A stretch of 5,388 nt of DNA from assembly GCA_947174735.1 (NCBI GenBank), contig CAMWKC010000171.1, forward strand, positions 1-5,388, written 5' to 3'. This stretch comes from an uncultured Porphyromonadaceae bacterium. GTDB taxonomy: Bacteria; Bacteroidota; Bacteroidia; Bacteroidales; Muribaculaceae. Under the pieces are notes generated by a model. That model searched no databases. It was not told the origin of the DNA and saw nothing but the letters and a program-made list of their open reading frames with translations. A program made the position numbers and the translations under genes. Of this stretch, positions 1 to 5,388 are shown one piece after another. Within the stretch, counting starts at the first letter, position 1. Each line of letters begins with the position of its first letter.

Positions 1-20
1 GGTAGGAAGAGGAGGAAGTC

Positions 21-51
21 TTTGAGGTTTTGATGATTTTGGCTAATTTTG
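21..51 (+). promoter_or_regulatory. Bacteroidetes-type promoter for the ABC exporter gene
   Basis: A TTTG -33 box at 21-24 and a TAATTTTG -7 box (TAnnTTTG) at 44-51 are separated by exactly 19 bases, the spacing known for the primary sigma factor of Bacteroidetes. Transcription would be expected to begin a few bases past the -7 box, around 55-58. That leaves a leader of about 75 bases before the ATG at 132. The match is seen directly; promoter activity is inferred. Confidence 0.7.
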
Positions 52-131
52 CACATCTTTCTTCGTCAGTACATTCTTATTTTCACACTTTAGGCTCCAT
101 ATTCATACTCGCCATTCATATTCTAACGCAC

Positions 132-1973
132 ATGAAAGATTTGCTCAGTTTTCTGAATCGTTTCGCTCGTCCTTATAAGTGGAACATTCTGGTCAGCATA
201 CTTTTCAATCTGCTTACCTCGCTGTTCACGGTGTTTTCGTTTGCTTTTATCATGCCGATATTGCGAATACTGTTCGGTCTTGATACGGCTGATTACAAAC
301 TGATGCATTTCGGTGATGCTTCGGTCACAGATGTGCTGACCAATAATTTCTACTATTATACTTCCGGTCTTATAGAGGATATAGGCGGCAGCGCCACTCT
401 GGCTGTATTAGCTGTAGCGCTCGTTGTGCTTACGCTGGTAAAGACTATGACAGCTTATCTTAGTGAAGTGTGTACGATGCCGCTGCGTAACGGTGTAGTA
501 CGCGACATACGTAACGCTATGTACCGTAAGATACTGTCGTTACCTATAGGCTTCTTTTCGGGTGAGAAGAAGGGGGATATAATGGCTCGTATATCAGGTG
601 ATGTCACTGAGGTTGAAGCTTCGGTCATGGCGAGTCTTTTCGCTCTTGTCAAATATCCTATCATGATTCTGGTCTGTCTCGGCACTATGCTCGTCATGAG
701 CTGGAAACTGACAGTTTTCGTTCTTGTCCTTCTACCTATAGCCGGCTGGATAATGGGTGCGGTGGGTAAAAAACTCAAAGCGCAGTCGCTGTCACTTCAG
801 AATACCTGGGGCACCATATTATCTACTGTTGAAGAGAGTGTCGGCGGACTCAGAGTTATAAAAGCCTTCAATGCCGAACGGCACATGGAAAAGGTTTTCG
901 GCGAAGAGACCCAGACTTATTACCGACAGTGCAACCGTCTTAACTATCGTCAGGCATTAGCACACCCTATGAGCGAGTTCTTAGGTACGATAGCCGTATC
1001 GGCAGTGCTATGGTTCGGAGGTTCGTTGATATTGGCAGGCGACAGTTCGATTGACGCCGGAGCATTTATCCTCTTTATGGTCTTATTCTACAGTATTATC
1101 AATCCGGCCAAAGAACTCTCAAAGACTTCGTACTCTGTACAGAAAGGTATGGCTTCGATGCAACGTATCGACAAGATTCTTCATGCCAGCAATCCTATAG
1201 CCGACCCAGCGACACCGGTTGCCTTACCAACAGGCGATAAAAGCAAGGGACATATACGTATGCGCGACCTATCTTTCTCATACGACGGAGAACGCCGTGT
1301 GCTTGACCACATCGACCTTGACATTCCGGCCGGGCACACTGTGGCGCTTGTCGGTCAGTCAGGTTCAGGCAAATCAACATTGGTAGACCTTATCCCCCGT
1401 TTCTGGGACGTGCAGGAAGGCACCGTCGAAGTCGACGGTCATGATGTGCGTGAATATCGTGTTGCCGACCTACGTTCACTGATGGGTAATGTCAATCAGG
1501 AAGCAATACTTTTCAATGATACAGTCTTTAACAATATAGCCTTCGGTACTGAAGGCGCCACACGCGAACAGGTAGAGGCCGCAGCCCGTATAGCCAATGC
1601 TCATGAATTTATCATGGCTATGCCTGAAGGTTACGATACAACTATCGGCGACCGCGGCAACCGTCTGTCGGGCGGACAGCGCCAGCGCCTCAGTATCGCA
1701 CGTGCCGTACTCAAGAACCCGCAGATACTCATCCTCGACGAAGCTACCTCGGCACTCGACACCGAAAGCGAACGTCTCGTGCAGGAAGCACTGGAGCGCC
1801 TTATGCGTAACCGTACCACATTAGTAATAGCCCACCGTCTGTCCACCATAACCAATGCCGATACAATCTGCGTCATGCACGAAGGCCGAATCGTGGAGCG
1901 CGGTTCACACGCTGAGCTTATGGAACTCGGCGGTCATTACCGACGTCTTGTTGAAATGCAGCAGATGGCATAA
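132..1973 (+). CDS. msbA: MsbA-type lipid ABC exporter (fused permease and ATPase)
   Basis: This is a 613-residue half-transporter, the usual length for the family, which works as a homodimer in the inner membrane. The N-terminal half carries six membrane segments (roughly residues 17-48, 85-110, 168-190, 192-212, 283-303, 308-326). The C-terminal half is a complete ATPase: A-loop Tyr384, Walker A GQSGSGKST at 408-416 with Lys414, Q-loop Gln456, signature LSGGQ at 512-516, Walker B ILILDE ending in Asp536-Glu537, and switch His568. The conserved EES..GLRVIKAFNAE block at about 234-249 is typical of lipid flippases. By family it probably flips lipid A/LOS core or a related lipid using ATP; other exporters of this architecture carry drugs or peptides, so the substrate is inferred. 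The reading frame stays open upstream to 30, but the -7 box at 44-51 would lie inside that extension. The ATG at 132 begins MKDLLSFLNRFARPYK, which resembles Bacteroidales homologues. Confidence 0.9.
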   Translation: MKDLLSFLNRFARPYKWNILVSILFNLLTSLFTVFSFAFIMPILRILFGLDTADYKLMHFGDASVTDVLTNNFYYYTSGLIEDIGGSATLAVLAVALVVLTLVKTMTAYLSEVCTMPLRNGVVRDIRNAMYRKILSLPIGFFSGEKKGDIMARISGDVTEVEASVMASLFALVKYPIMILVCLGTMLVMSWKLTVFVLVLLPIAGWIMGAVGKKLKAQSLSLQNTWGTILSTVEESVGGLRVIKAFNAERHMEKVFGEETQTYYRQCNRLNYRQALAHPMSEFLGTIAVSAVLWFGGSLILAGDSSIDAGAFILFMVLFYSIINPAKELSKTSYSVQKGMASMQRIDKILHASNPIADPATPVALPTGDKSKGHIRMRDLSFSYDGERRVLDHIDLDIPAGHTVALVGQSGSGKSTLVDLIPRFWDVQEGTVEVDGHDVREYRVADLRSLMGNVNQEAILFNDTVFNNIAFGTEGATREQVEAAARIANAHEFIMAMPEGYDTTIGDRGNRLSGGQRQRLSIARAVLKNPQILILDEATSALDTESERLVQEALERLMRNRTTLVIAHRLSTITNADTICVMHEGRIVERGSHAELMELGGHYRRLVEMQQMA

Positions 1974-2090
1974 AAAATAGCTATCGATGTCACATTCGGA
2001 CGATGAGATGTGTCATGTTTACGAAATCAATTCCGGAAATAACCGATTTCTTAAACAACAATTATTCATCATCTCAAAACAATCCGAATC
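1974..2090. other. Intergenic gap with weak dyads, no clear promoter
   Basis: This 117-base gap separates the exporter from the sigma cassette. It contains an imperfect hairpin (ATGTCACAT at 1987-1995 against ATGTGTCAT at 2008-2016, eight of nine pairs, 12-base loop). It is followed only by GTTTACG, so it lacks the T-run of a convincing terminator. Further on, GAAATC at 2023-2028 pairs with GATTTC at 2045-2050 around the palindrome TTCCGGAA at 2031-2038. No TTTG occurs in the gap, so the downstream cassette either is read from the exporter promoter or uses a promoter of another class. Confidence 0.35.
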
Positions 2091-2537
2091 ATGGAAGCAA
2101 GTGCTACCTTAGTACCTATATTTGTCTGCGTAGTATTACCTGTCTCTGTAGTGCTCATAACGTCTCTGACCAAAATGAACATTAACAAAAGCCGTACGCA
2201 GATACTTATGAAAGCAATAGAGGTCAATAAAGATGTAGATGTCGAAAGTCTGGTTGAATCACTGCGTCGACCACGTAAGACCCCTGAAGAACTACTTAAT
2301 CTCCGTCTGCTTCGCGGCTGCATATTCTCCGCTATCGGCATGGTGCTTATTCTTGCAGCCTTAATACTGCTTCTCACCGGTACTCCGTTCGACTCTGATA
2401 TTATAGGCTTTACAATGCTACCCGGCGGTCTGTCGATGGCTATAGGCATAAGCTATCTGTTGGTCTGTCGTCTGACACGCAATCAGATTAAATCGCAGGA
2501 AGAAAGCGGTAACATAGAGACCCGTAAAGATATATAA
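2091..2537 (+). CDS. DUF6249-like small membrane protein of the sigma cassette
   Basis: The product is a 148-residue protein with three predicted membrane helices: residues 5-27, about 74-96 and about 104-126. Between the first two lies a charged, probably cytoplasmic stretch (28-73) rich in Lys, Glu and Arg, including a KAIEVNKDVDVESLVESL segment. The C-terminal tail (127-148) is polar and charged. The arrangement of one helix, a polar linker, then a helical hairpin matches the DUF6249 family of Bacteroidetes, whose biochemical function is unknown. It starts at an ATG with no Shine-Dalgarno, as is normal for the phylum, and ends 19 bases before the sigma factor gene, so the two are very likely co-transcribed. 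In Bacteroidales such proteins commonly sit beside short ECF sigma genes. A role in signalling to, or holding, the sigma factor or its regulator at the membrane is inference. Family assignment is from memory of the pattern, not a search. Confidence 0.75.
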   Translation: MEASATLVPIFVCVVLPVSVVLITSLTKMNINKSRTQILMKAIEVNKDVDVESLVESLRRPRKTPEELLNLRLLRGCIFSAIGMVLILAALILLLTGTPFDSDIIGFTMLPGGLSMAIGISYLLVCRLTRNQIKSQEESGNIETRKDI

Positions 2538-2556
2538 TCGTTATATCGCCTTAACT

Positions 2557-3027
2557 ATGACACGCCAGAAGTTCATAGAGCAGGTAAAAATCACGCAGAC
2601 AGGTTTCAGACGTTTTCTGACAGCATTGTGCTGCGGAGACGTACAACTGGCCGACGACCTCGCGCAGGAAGCTTATATAAAGGCATATCTTGCCTTCAGC
2701 AAAGGAGACAGACCGGACAATTTCAAAGCGTGGCTTTACCGCATAGGCTACAACTTGTTTCTCAATCACCGGCGTTCAGAAAGAGTCTCCGACGACCCGG
2801 CTTCTCTGCTCGGTATAACAGCCGAGCAGAGAGCCGACGACACTTTCCGTTATCAGGAACTTTACACAGCACTCGACTCATTGCCGCTGAAAGAGCGTAT
2901 GTCGGTGCTGTTATATTATATAGAAGGCTATTCTACCAAAGAGATAGCCGTTATAACGGAAACAACAGACGAGGCGGTAAGACAACATTTAGCACGTGGC
3001 CGACGACATCTGCGTAACCTGCTATAA
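2557..3027 (+). CDS. ECF-family RNA polymerase sigma-70 factor
   Basis: This is a 156-residue, two-domain sigma factor consisting of regions 2 and 4 only, the standard ECF layout. Region 2 spans roughly residues 17-76 and contains the core-binding and -10 recognition segments DDLAQEAYIKAY (33-44) and FKAWLYRIGYNLFLNHRR (56-73). A short acidic linker (77-98) follows. Region 4 spans about 101-156, with LDSLPLKERMSVLLYYIEGYSTKEIA and the recognition helix TDEAVRQHLARGRRHLR. It would direct core RNA polymerase to a small set of promoters, which cannot be identified here. It has no extra C-terminal domain. It lies 19 bases after the DUF6249-like gene and a few bases before the small membrane protein gene, so its regulator is probably encoded in the same transcript. 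No consensus housekeeping promoter lies directly upstream. Confidence 0.92.
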   Translation: MTRQKFIEQVKITQTGFRRFLTALCCGDVQLADDLAQEAYIKAYLAFSKGDRPDNFKAWLYRIGYNLFLNHRRSERVSDDPASLLGITAEQRADDTFRYQELYTALDSLPLKERMSVLLYYIEGYSTKEIAVITETTDEAVRQHLARGRRHLRNLL

Positions 3028-3057
3028 CCAATCATAACCGTGACATTTACAGAATCT

Positions 3058-3453
3058 ATGCTAAAAAGCGATACCGATATACCAACTCAGGATGATGAGC
3101 TGAAAGCACTGTTCAGTAATTTCAATCCGCATATATCATCCGACAAACGATTCATGACACGTCTTCAAAGCCGTCTCGATACAATCGACCGTCTAAATCA
3201 TGAGATCGCAGCCATGAGACGGCGTAATCGCCGGGCTGTGGTCCTGGCAGCTCTTGCAGGGTTCGTAGCCGGCGTGCTGACCTGCTTGTTACTGCCCTCT
3301 CTCACTTCATTGGTCATAAAGCCGGACTTATCGTGGCCGGTCCTCTCTTTAGTCTCATCAGTAAGTCCGGTAATGCTGTGGACGTTACCGGCAGGAGCAG
3401 CCATACTGGCTTCATTAGGAGTCTATAGCCTTACCTCTAAAGCAGCTTATTAA
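3058..3453 (+). CDS. Small membrane protein, putative regulator (anti-sigma) of the ECF factor
   Basis: The product has 131 residues from this ATG. A GTG at 3040 would add six codons and start 12 bases after the sigma stop codon; the ATG is preferred because GTG starts appear uncommon in this phylum, but either is possible. The N-terminal half (1-59) is soluble and charged, with DDELKALFSNF followed by a predicted helix (about 28-59) ending in RRRNRR, an inside-positive flank. A first membrane helix covers about 60-82, and a second hydrophobic stretch covers about 93-125, perhaps one or two passes. This cytoplasmic helix plus membrane anchor, encoded right after an ECF sigma gene, is the layout expected of an anti-sigma factor. 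However, it lacks the zinc-binding HxxxCxxC motif of the ZAS class (its only cysteine is Cys76) and any periplasmic sensor domain, so the role is inferred from position and topology. I recognise the ELKALF..F.P.ISSDKRFM.RL pattern as common beside Bacteroidales sigma genes. Confidence 0.7.
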   Translation: MLKSDTDIPTQDDELKALFSNFNPHISSDKRFMTRLQSRLDTIDRLNHEIAAMRRRNRRAVVLAALAGFVAGVLTCLLLPSLTSLVIKPDLSWPVLSLVSSVSPVMLWTLPAGAAILASLGVYSLTSKAAY

Positions 3454-3455
3454 AT

Positions 3456-3477
3456 CCAACACTTTGCAATGTGGTGG
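3456..3477. promoter_or_regulatory. 22-bp imperfect palindrome on the -33 box, candidate operator
   Basis: Reading outward from the central TTGCAA (3464-3469), nine of eleven base pairs are symmetric. The left arm begins CCAACAC and the right arm ends GTGGTGG. The centre of symmetry, between 3466 and 3467, falls at the end of the TTTG -33 box (3463-3466). A dimeric regulator bound here would block polymerase. As RNA it could also form a 6-of-7-pair stem with an 8-base loop, but no T-run follows, so it is a poor terminator for the upstream cassette. The symmetry is seen directly; the operator role is inferred. Confidence 0.4.
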
Positions 3478-3493
3478 CGAATTATTACTTTTG
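3463..3493 (+). promoter_or_regulatory. Bacteroidetes-type promoter for the 115-residue gene
   Basis: A TTTG at 3463-3466 and a TACTTTTG (TAnnTTTG) at 3486-3493 are separated by exactly 19 bases. The expected transcription start is around 3497-3500, giving a short leader of roughly 20 bases before the ATG at 3518. It separates the following gene or genes from the sigma cassette, which ends at 3453. Confidence 0.75.
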
Positions 3494-3517
3494 CAGTAAA
3501 CTAAAACTGCTAAAATT

Positions 3518-3865
3518 ATGCATTACGATATACTGACAGAGAAACTCGCCAAATACCGTCCCCAGCTTATCTCCACCACATCTACCGGTACTCTCGACCC
3601 TGATTCCACCGCAGACGAAGTTCTGGCAAGTCTGGGTCGTCTGTGCCAGCATCTCACCCCCCTTGAAGGCATTGATGTCATAGCTCTCGCCGTATGTAAA
3701 TATACCGCTATGGCCACAACACCGACAGAAAAAGCTGTAGCAGCCAAAGCAGCCGAGGCACTGGCAGGACTGATACGGCACAACGAATTACTCAACGCCT
3801 TTGCCGAGCCCATCGAGATGATGGGTACAACTTTATTACAGTCTGATTCTGATGATATGGAGTAA
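3518..3865 (+). CDS. Unrecognised small soluble protein, helix-rich
   Basis: I do not recognise this 115-residue protein. It has no signal peptide and no membrane segment, and it is predicted to be cytoplasmic. A short N-terminal helix (about 1-14) leads to a Ser/Thr-rich stretch (18-31, STTSTGTLDPDST). Several helices follow: 32-46, 51-66, and an alanine-rich one at about 70-86 (TEKAVAAKAAEALAGLIR). The C-terminus is acidic (DSDDME). The two cysteines (43 and 60) do not form a recognised metal motif. The start is supported by the promoter at 3463-3493, placing the ATG about 20 bases after the expected transcript start. Codon use is like that of its neighbours and the frame is clean, so a real gene is likely. 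It lies 63 bases upstream of the phosphatase gene on the same strand and might share its transcript; no function should be inferred from that alone. Confidence 0.7.
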   Translation: MHYDILTEKLAKYRPQLISTTSTGTLDPDSTADEVLASLGRLCQHLTPLEGIDVIALAVCKYTAMATTPTEKAVAAKAAEALAGLIRHNELLNAFAEPIEMMGTTLLQSDSDDME

Positions 3866-3868
3866 AAC

Positions 3869-3894
3869 TATGACAGCGCTGTTTCCATATTTTT
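3869..3894 (+). terminator. Weak hairpin plus T-run, possible terminator or attenuator
   Basis: Starting four bases after the stop codon of the 115-residue gene, TATG (3869-3872) pairs with CATA (3886-3889), and ACA (3873-3875) pairs with TGT (3880-3882) around the loop GCGC. Three bases bulge out at 3883-3885. Five Ts follow directly (3890-3894), then ATTTAT. The inner part is the perfect DNA palindrome ACAGCGCTGT. The stem is short and bulged, so termination would be partial at best. If real, it would reduce read-through into the phosphatase gene. Confidence 0.3.
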
Positions 3895-3928
3895 ATTTAT
3901 GACATAAACTCAAATTTTCGACCATATT

Positions 3929-5269
3929 ATGAAAAAGAAACATTTTGCCCTGTCAATCGCTCTTGCCGGCCTGTGTGCCCTGACAGCCGGAGCTGAAACT
4001 CCCAAATATATCTTCTACTTTATCGGCGACGGTATGGGTATGGGTCACGTCATGGCCACACGCAACTATCTGCGCACCGTACACAACCCCGATTCACTGC
4101 CGCTGATGATGACCTTTCCTGTGGCCTCACCTGTACAGACATACTCTTTCTCTTCCACTACTACCGATTCAGCAGCCGCAGGTACAGCTCTGTCTACCGG
4201 TAATAAGACTAATAACTACATGCTCGGTGTGTCGCCCGATACAATACCGGTCACATCAATAGCTGTCAATCTGAAAGACCAGGGTTACGGCATAGGTATC
4301 ATTACTTCAGTAGCCCCTGACGATGCCACACCGGGCGCTTTCTATGCTCATGTGCGCGATCGCAAACTCTTCGACGACATAACCGCTGATGCTGCTGCTT
4401 CCGGCTACGACCTCATAGCCGGCGCCGGGCTGCGCGGCAGTACCGACGCTGCCGATGTACTGCGTCGCGGAGGTTTCGATGTCGTGTACGGTCTTGATGA
4501 ATTCAATGCTTCGACAGCGCCCCGTAAGTTCCTTCTCGACACTCACACCGAGCATCCGTGGAGTATCGGATATACTATCGACGGTCCGTGGGGTTCACTC
4601 AACCTGCCTGATATGACTGAAGCAGCTATCTCCCATCTAAGTGTGACCCACCCCGAACGCTTCTTTCTGATGTGTGAAGGCGGTAATATCGACCATGCGG
4701 CACACAGCAACGACGGAGCTGCCGTAATACGCGAAGTACTGGCTTTCCAGGACGCCATACGTCATGCCTATAATTTCTATCTTGAACACCCCGACGAAAC
4801 TCTGATAATCGTCACAGCCGACCATGATACAGGCGGTATGGCAGCAAAGGGAAACGCACGGTTTGACTTGGTAGACATACAGAAAATGTCGAAAGACAAA
4901 TTCAACGAGATGTGTCGCAACATAGCGGAGACAGCTTCAATGTCCTGGCCTGAGATGAAGACACAGCTGCGTGAGCTCTTCTCTTTAGGAGATGCCATAC
5001 CTCTTAGCGAAAAAGACGAGGCGGAACTGAGTGATATGTTTGCCGCCACAATGAGCGGTACAGCCGGTAGTGAGCAGACCATCTATAACTCATATAGCGA
5101 TTTTGTAGGACGGGTATTCCGTATCATTAACGAGGCTATGGGTATCGGGTGGATTACCGGTTCGCATACCTCCAATCCGGTACCAGTCTTCGCTATTGGC
5201 AACGGAGCTGAGCGGTTCGGCTATTTTATGAATAACACAGATATTCCATACGCTATAATTGAGCGCTGA
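3929..5269 (+). CDS. phoA: Secreted alkaline phosphatase (PhoA family)
   Basis: This 446-residue enzyme hydrolyses phosphate monoesters using two zinc ions and one magnesium ion, outside the cytoplasm. A signal peptide (KKK at 2-4, hydrophobic core 6-20, probable cut after AGA at 22) sends it across the inner membrane; Cys16 is not in a proper lipobox. Aligned by eye to the E. coli enzyme, metal ligands are Asp34 (in IGDGMG), Glu250, Asp255, His259, Asp298, His299 and His413, with nucleophile Ser81 in TTTDSAAAGTALSTG, DATP at 132-135 and phosphate-binding Arg145. All catalytic positions are therefore present. The residue matching E. coli Lys328 is His256, as in mammalian enzymes, while Asp132 matches E. 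coli Asp153. The stretch from Asp298 to His413 is 115 residues against 43 in E. coli, a helical insertion I associate with Bacteroidetes homologues. Directly upstream I see no exact promoter match, so transcription from 3463-3493 is possible. Natural substrate and phosphate regulation are not shown. Confidence 0.93.
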   Translation: MKKKHFALSIALAGLCALTAGAETPKYIFYFIGDGMGMGHVMATRNYLRTVHNPDSLPLMMTFPVASPVQTYSFSSTTTDSAAAGTALSTGNKTNNYMLGVSPDTIPVTSIAVNLKDQGYGIGIITSVAPDDATPGAFYAHVRDRKLFDDITADAAASGYDLIAGAGLRGSTDAADVLRRGGFDVVYGLDEFNASTAPRKFLLDTHTEHPWSIGYTIDGPWGSLNLPDMTEAAISHLSVTHPERFFLMCEGGNIDHAAHSNDGAAVIREVLAFQDAIRHAYNFYLEHPDETLIIVTADHDTGGMAAKGNARFDLVDIQKMSKDKFNEMCRNIAETASMSWPEMKTQLRELFSLGDAIPLSEKDEAELSDMFAATMSGTAGSEQTIYNSYSDFVGRVFRIINEAMGIGWITGSHTSNPVPVFAIGNGAERFGYFMNNTDIPYAIIER

Positions 5270-5302
5270 TAACCAACTAAATATATTTCAAAAATAAAAA
5301 AG

Positions 5303-5372
5303 TTACAAATTTGCGTCATTTTTACGCAAAAAATATTTGGTGATTTCAGAATTACAATGTAACTTTGCGTCA
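5303..5372. repeat. Three TTTGCGT elements, two direct and one inverted
   Basis: TTTGCGTCA occurs at 5310-5318 and again at 5364-5372. The inverse ACGCAAA lies at 5324-5330, so the first and the inverted copy form a 7-bp perfect dyad with a 7-base spacer. Both direct copies are also preceded by TTACAA (5303-5308 and 5352-5357), with six more bases in the second spacer-containing copy than a simple match allows. The second copy begins inside the -7 box of the downstream promoter. They may be regulator sites, or the first copy may be a decayed promoter core. Confidence 0.5.
5336..5367 (+). promoter_or_regulatory. Bacteroidetes-type promoter for a gene beyond the window
   Basis: A TTTG at 5336-5339 and a TAACTTTG (TAnnTTTG) at 5360-5367 are 20 bases apart, within the known 19-21 range. 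Transcription would start around 5371-5374 and run rightwards out of the window. No start codon follows before 5388. The -7 box is flanked by a short dyad TTAC (5352-5355)/GTAA (5359-5362). Confidence 0.7.
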
Positions 5373-5388
5373 AATTAACAGAAAGAAC

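Noticed and set aside
1..33. Possible C-terminal end of an upstream + strand gene ending at 25 or 33.
   Set aside because: Two frames stay open to a stop codon, but eight to ten residues of low-information basic sequence cannot support a gene.
1..55. An open minus-strand frame from an ATG at 55 running off the left edge, which could be the start of a divergent gene.
   Set aside because: Only about 18 codons are visible, there is no minus-strand promoter match near it, and it overlaps the + strand promoter. It is too short to call.
455..778. A 107-codon open frame on the minus strand inside the exporter gene.
   Set aside because: It overlaps a well-supported gene with conserved family sequence and has no recognisable protein features. 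The same applies to the other overlapping open frames in the exporter, sigma and phosphatase genes.
3869..3904. Two TATGACA words upstream of the phosphatase gene, reverse complements of the E. coli Pho half-box TGTCATA.
   Set aside because: They lie 29 bases apart and not in the 11-base register of a Pho box, and the same word also occurs at 447-453 in coding sequence and at 2554-2560 at the sigma start. Chance is a sufficient explanation.
5289..5296. A minus-strand TAnnTTTG (TATTTTTG) just after the phosphatase gene.
   Set aside because: No TTTG lies 19-21 bases away on that strand, and the region is so AT-rich that an isolated box is expected by chance.
5310..5330. The TTTGCGT/ACGCAAA dyad read as a terminator after the phosphatase gene.
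   Set aside because: On the + strand it is followed by a run of A, not T, so it does not fit an intrinsic terminator for this gene. A T-rich run lies on the minus-strand side, but no minus-strand gene is visible.

Overview
The window looks like chromosomal DNA from a Bacteroidales bacterium, possibly Muribaculaceae. That rests on gene families (a three-transmembrane protein resembling DUF6249, a short ECF sigma factor, a PhoA-type phosphatase), on the lack of Shine-Dalgarno sequences before the starts, and on three exact matches to the Bacteroidetes promoter TTTG-N19/20-TAnnTTTG. The family-level placement is inference. All five well-supported genes plus one uncharacterised gene lie on the + strand. 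There is no sign of mobile elements, CRISPR, tRNA or rRNA.

Layout. (1) 21-51 is a promoter, followed by an MsbA-type ABC exporter at 132-1973. The promoter position argues that the true start is the ATG at 132 and not the longer in-frame extension. (2) 1974-2090 is a 117-base gap with weak dyads and no consensus promoter. (3) 2091-3453 is a compact cassette of three genes with gaps of 19 and 12-30 bases: a DUF6249-like membrane protein, an ECF sigma factor, and a small membrane protein that is probably its regulator. (4) 3454-3517 holds a perfect promoter whose -33 box sits at the centre of a 22-bp imperfect palindrome, a good operator candidate. (5) 3518-3865 encodes an unrecognised 115-residue soluble protein. 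(6) 3929-5269 encodes a secreted alkaline phosphatase with a complete set of catalytic residues. (7) 5270-5388 is non-coding and contains repeated TTTGCGT elements and a third promoter firing out of the window.

How the parts may work together. The exporter serves the inner membrane (probably lipid A/LOS flipping). The sigma cassette looks like a membrane-linked transcriptional switch whose input and targets cannot be read here. The phosphatase would release phosphate from organic esters in the periplasm or outside the cell. The 115-residue gene and the phosphatase may share the promoter at 3463-3493, though a weak hairpin with a T-run lies between them. Most of this is ordinary housekeeping or accessory content. 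The parts most worth a second look are the sigma cassette, the palindrome on the -33 box, and the repeated elements at the right end.
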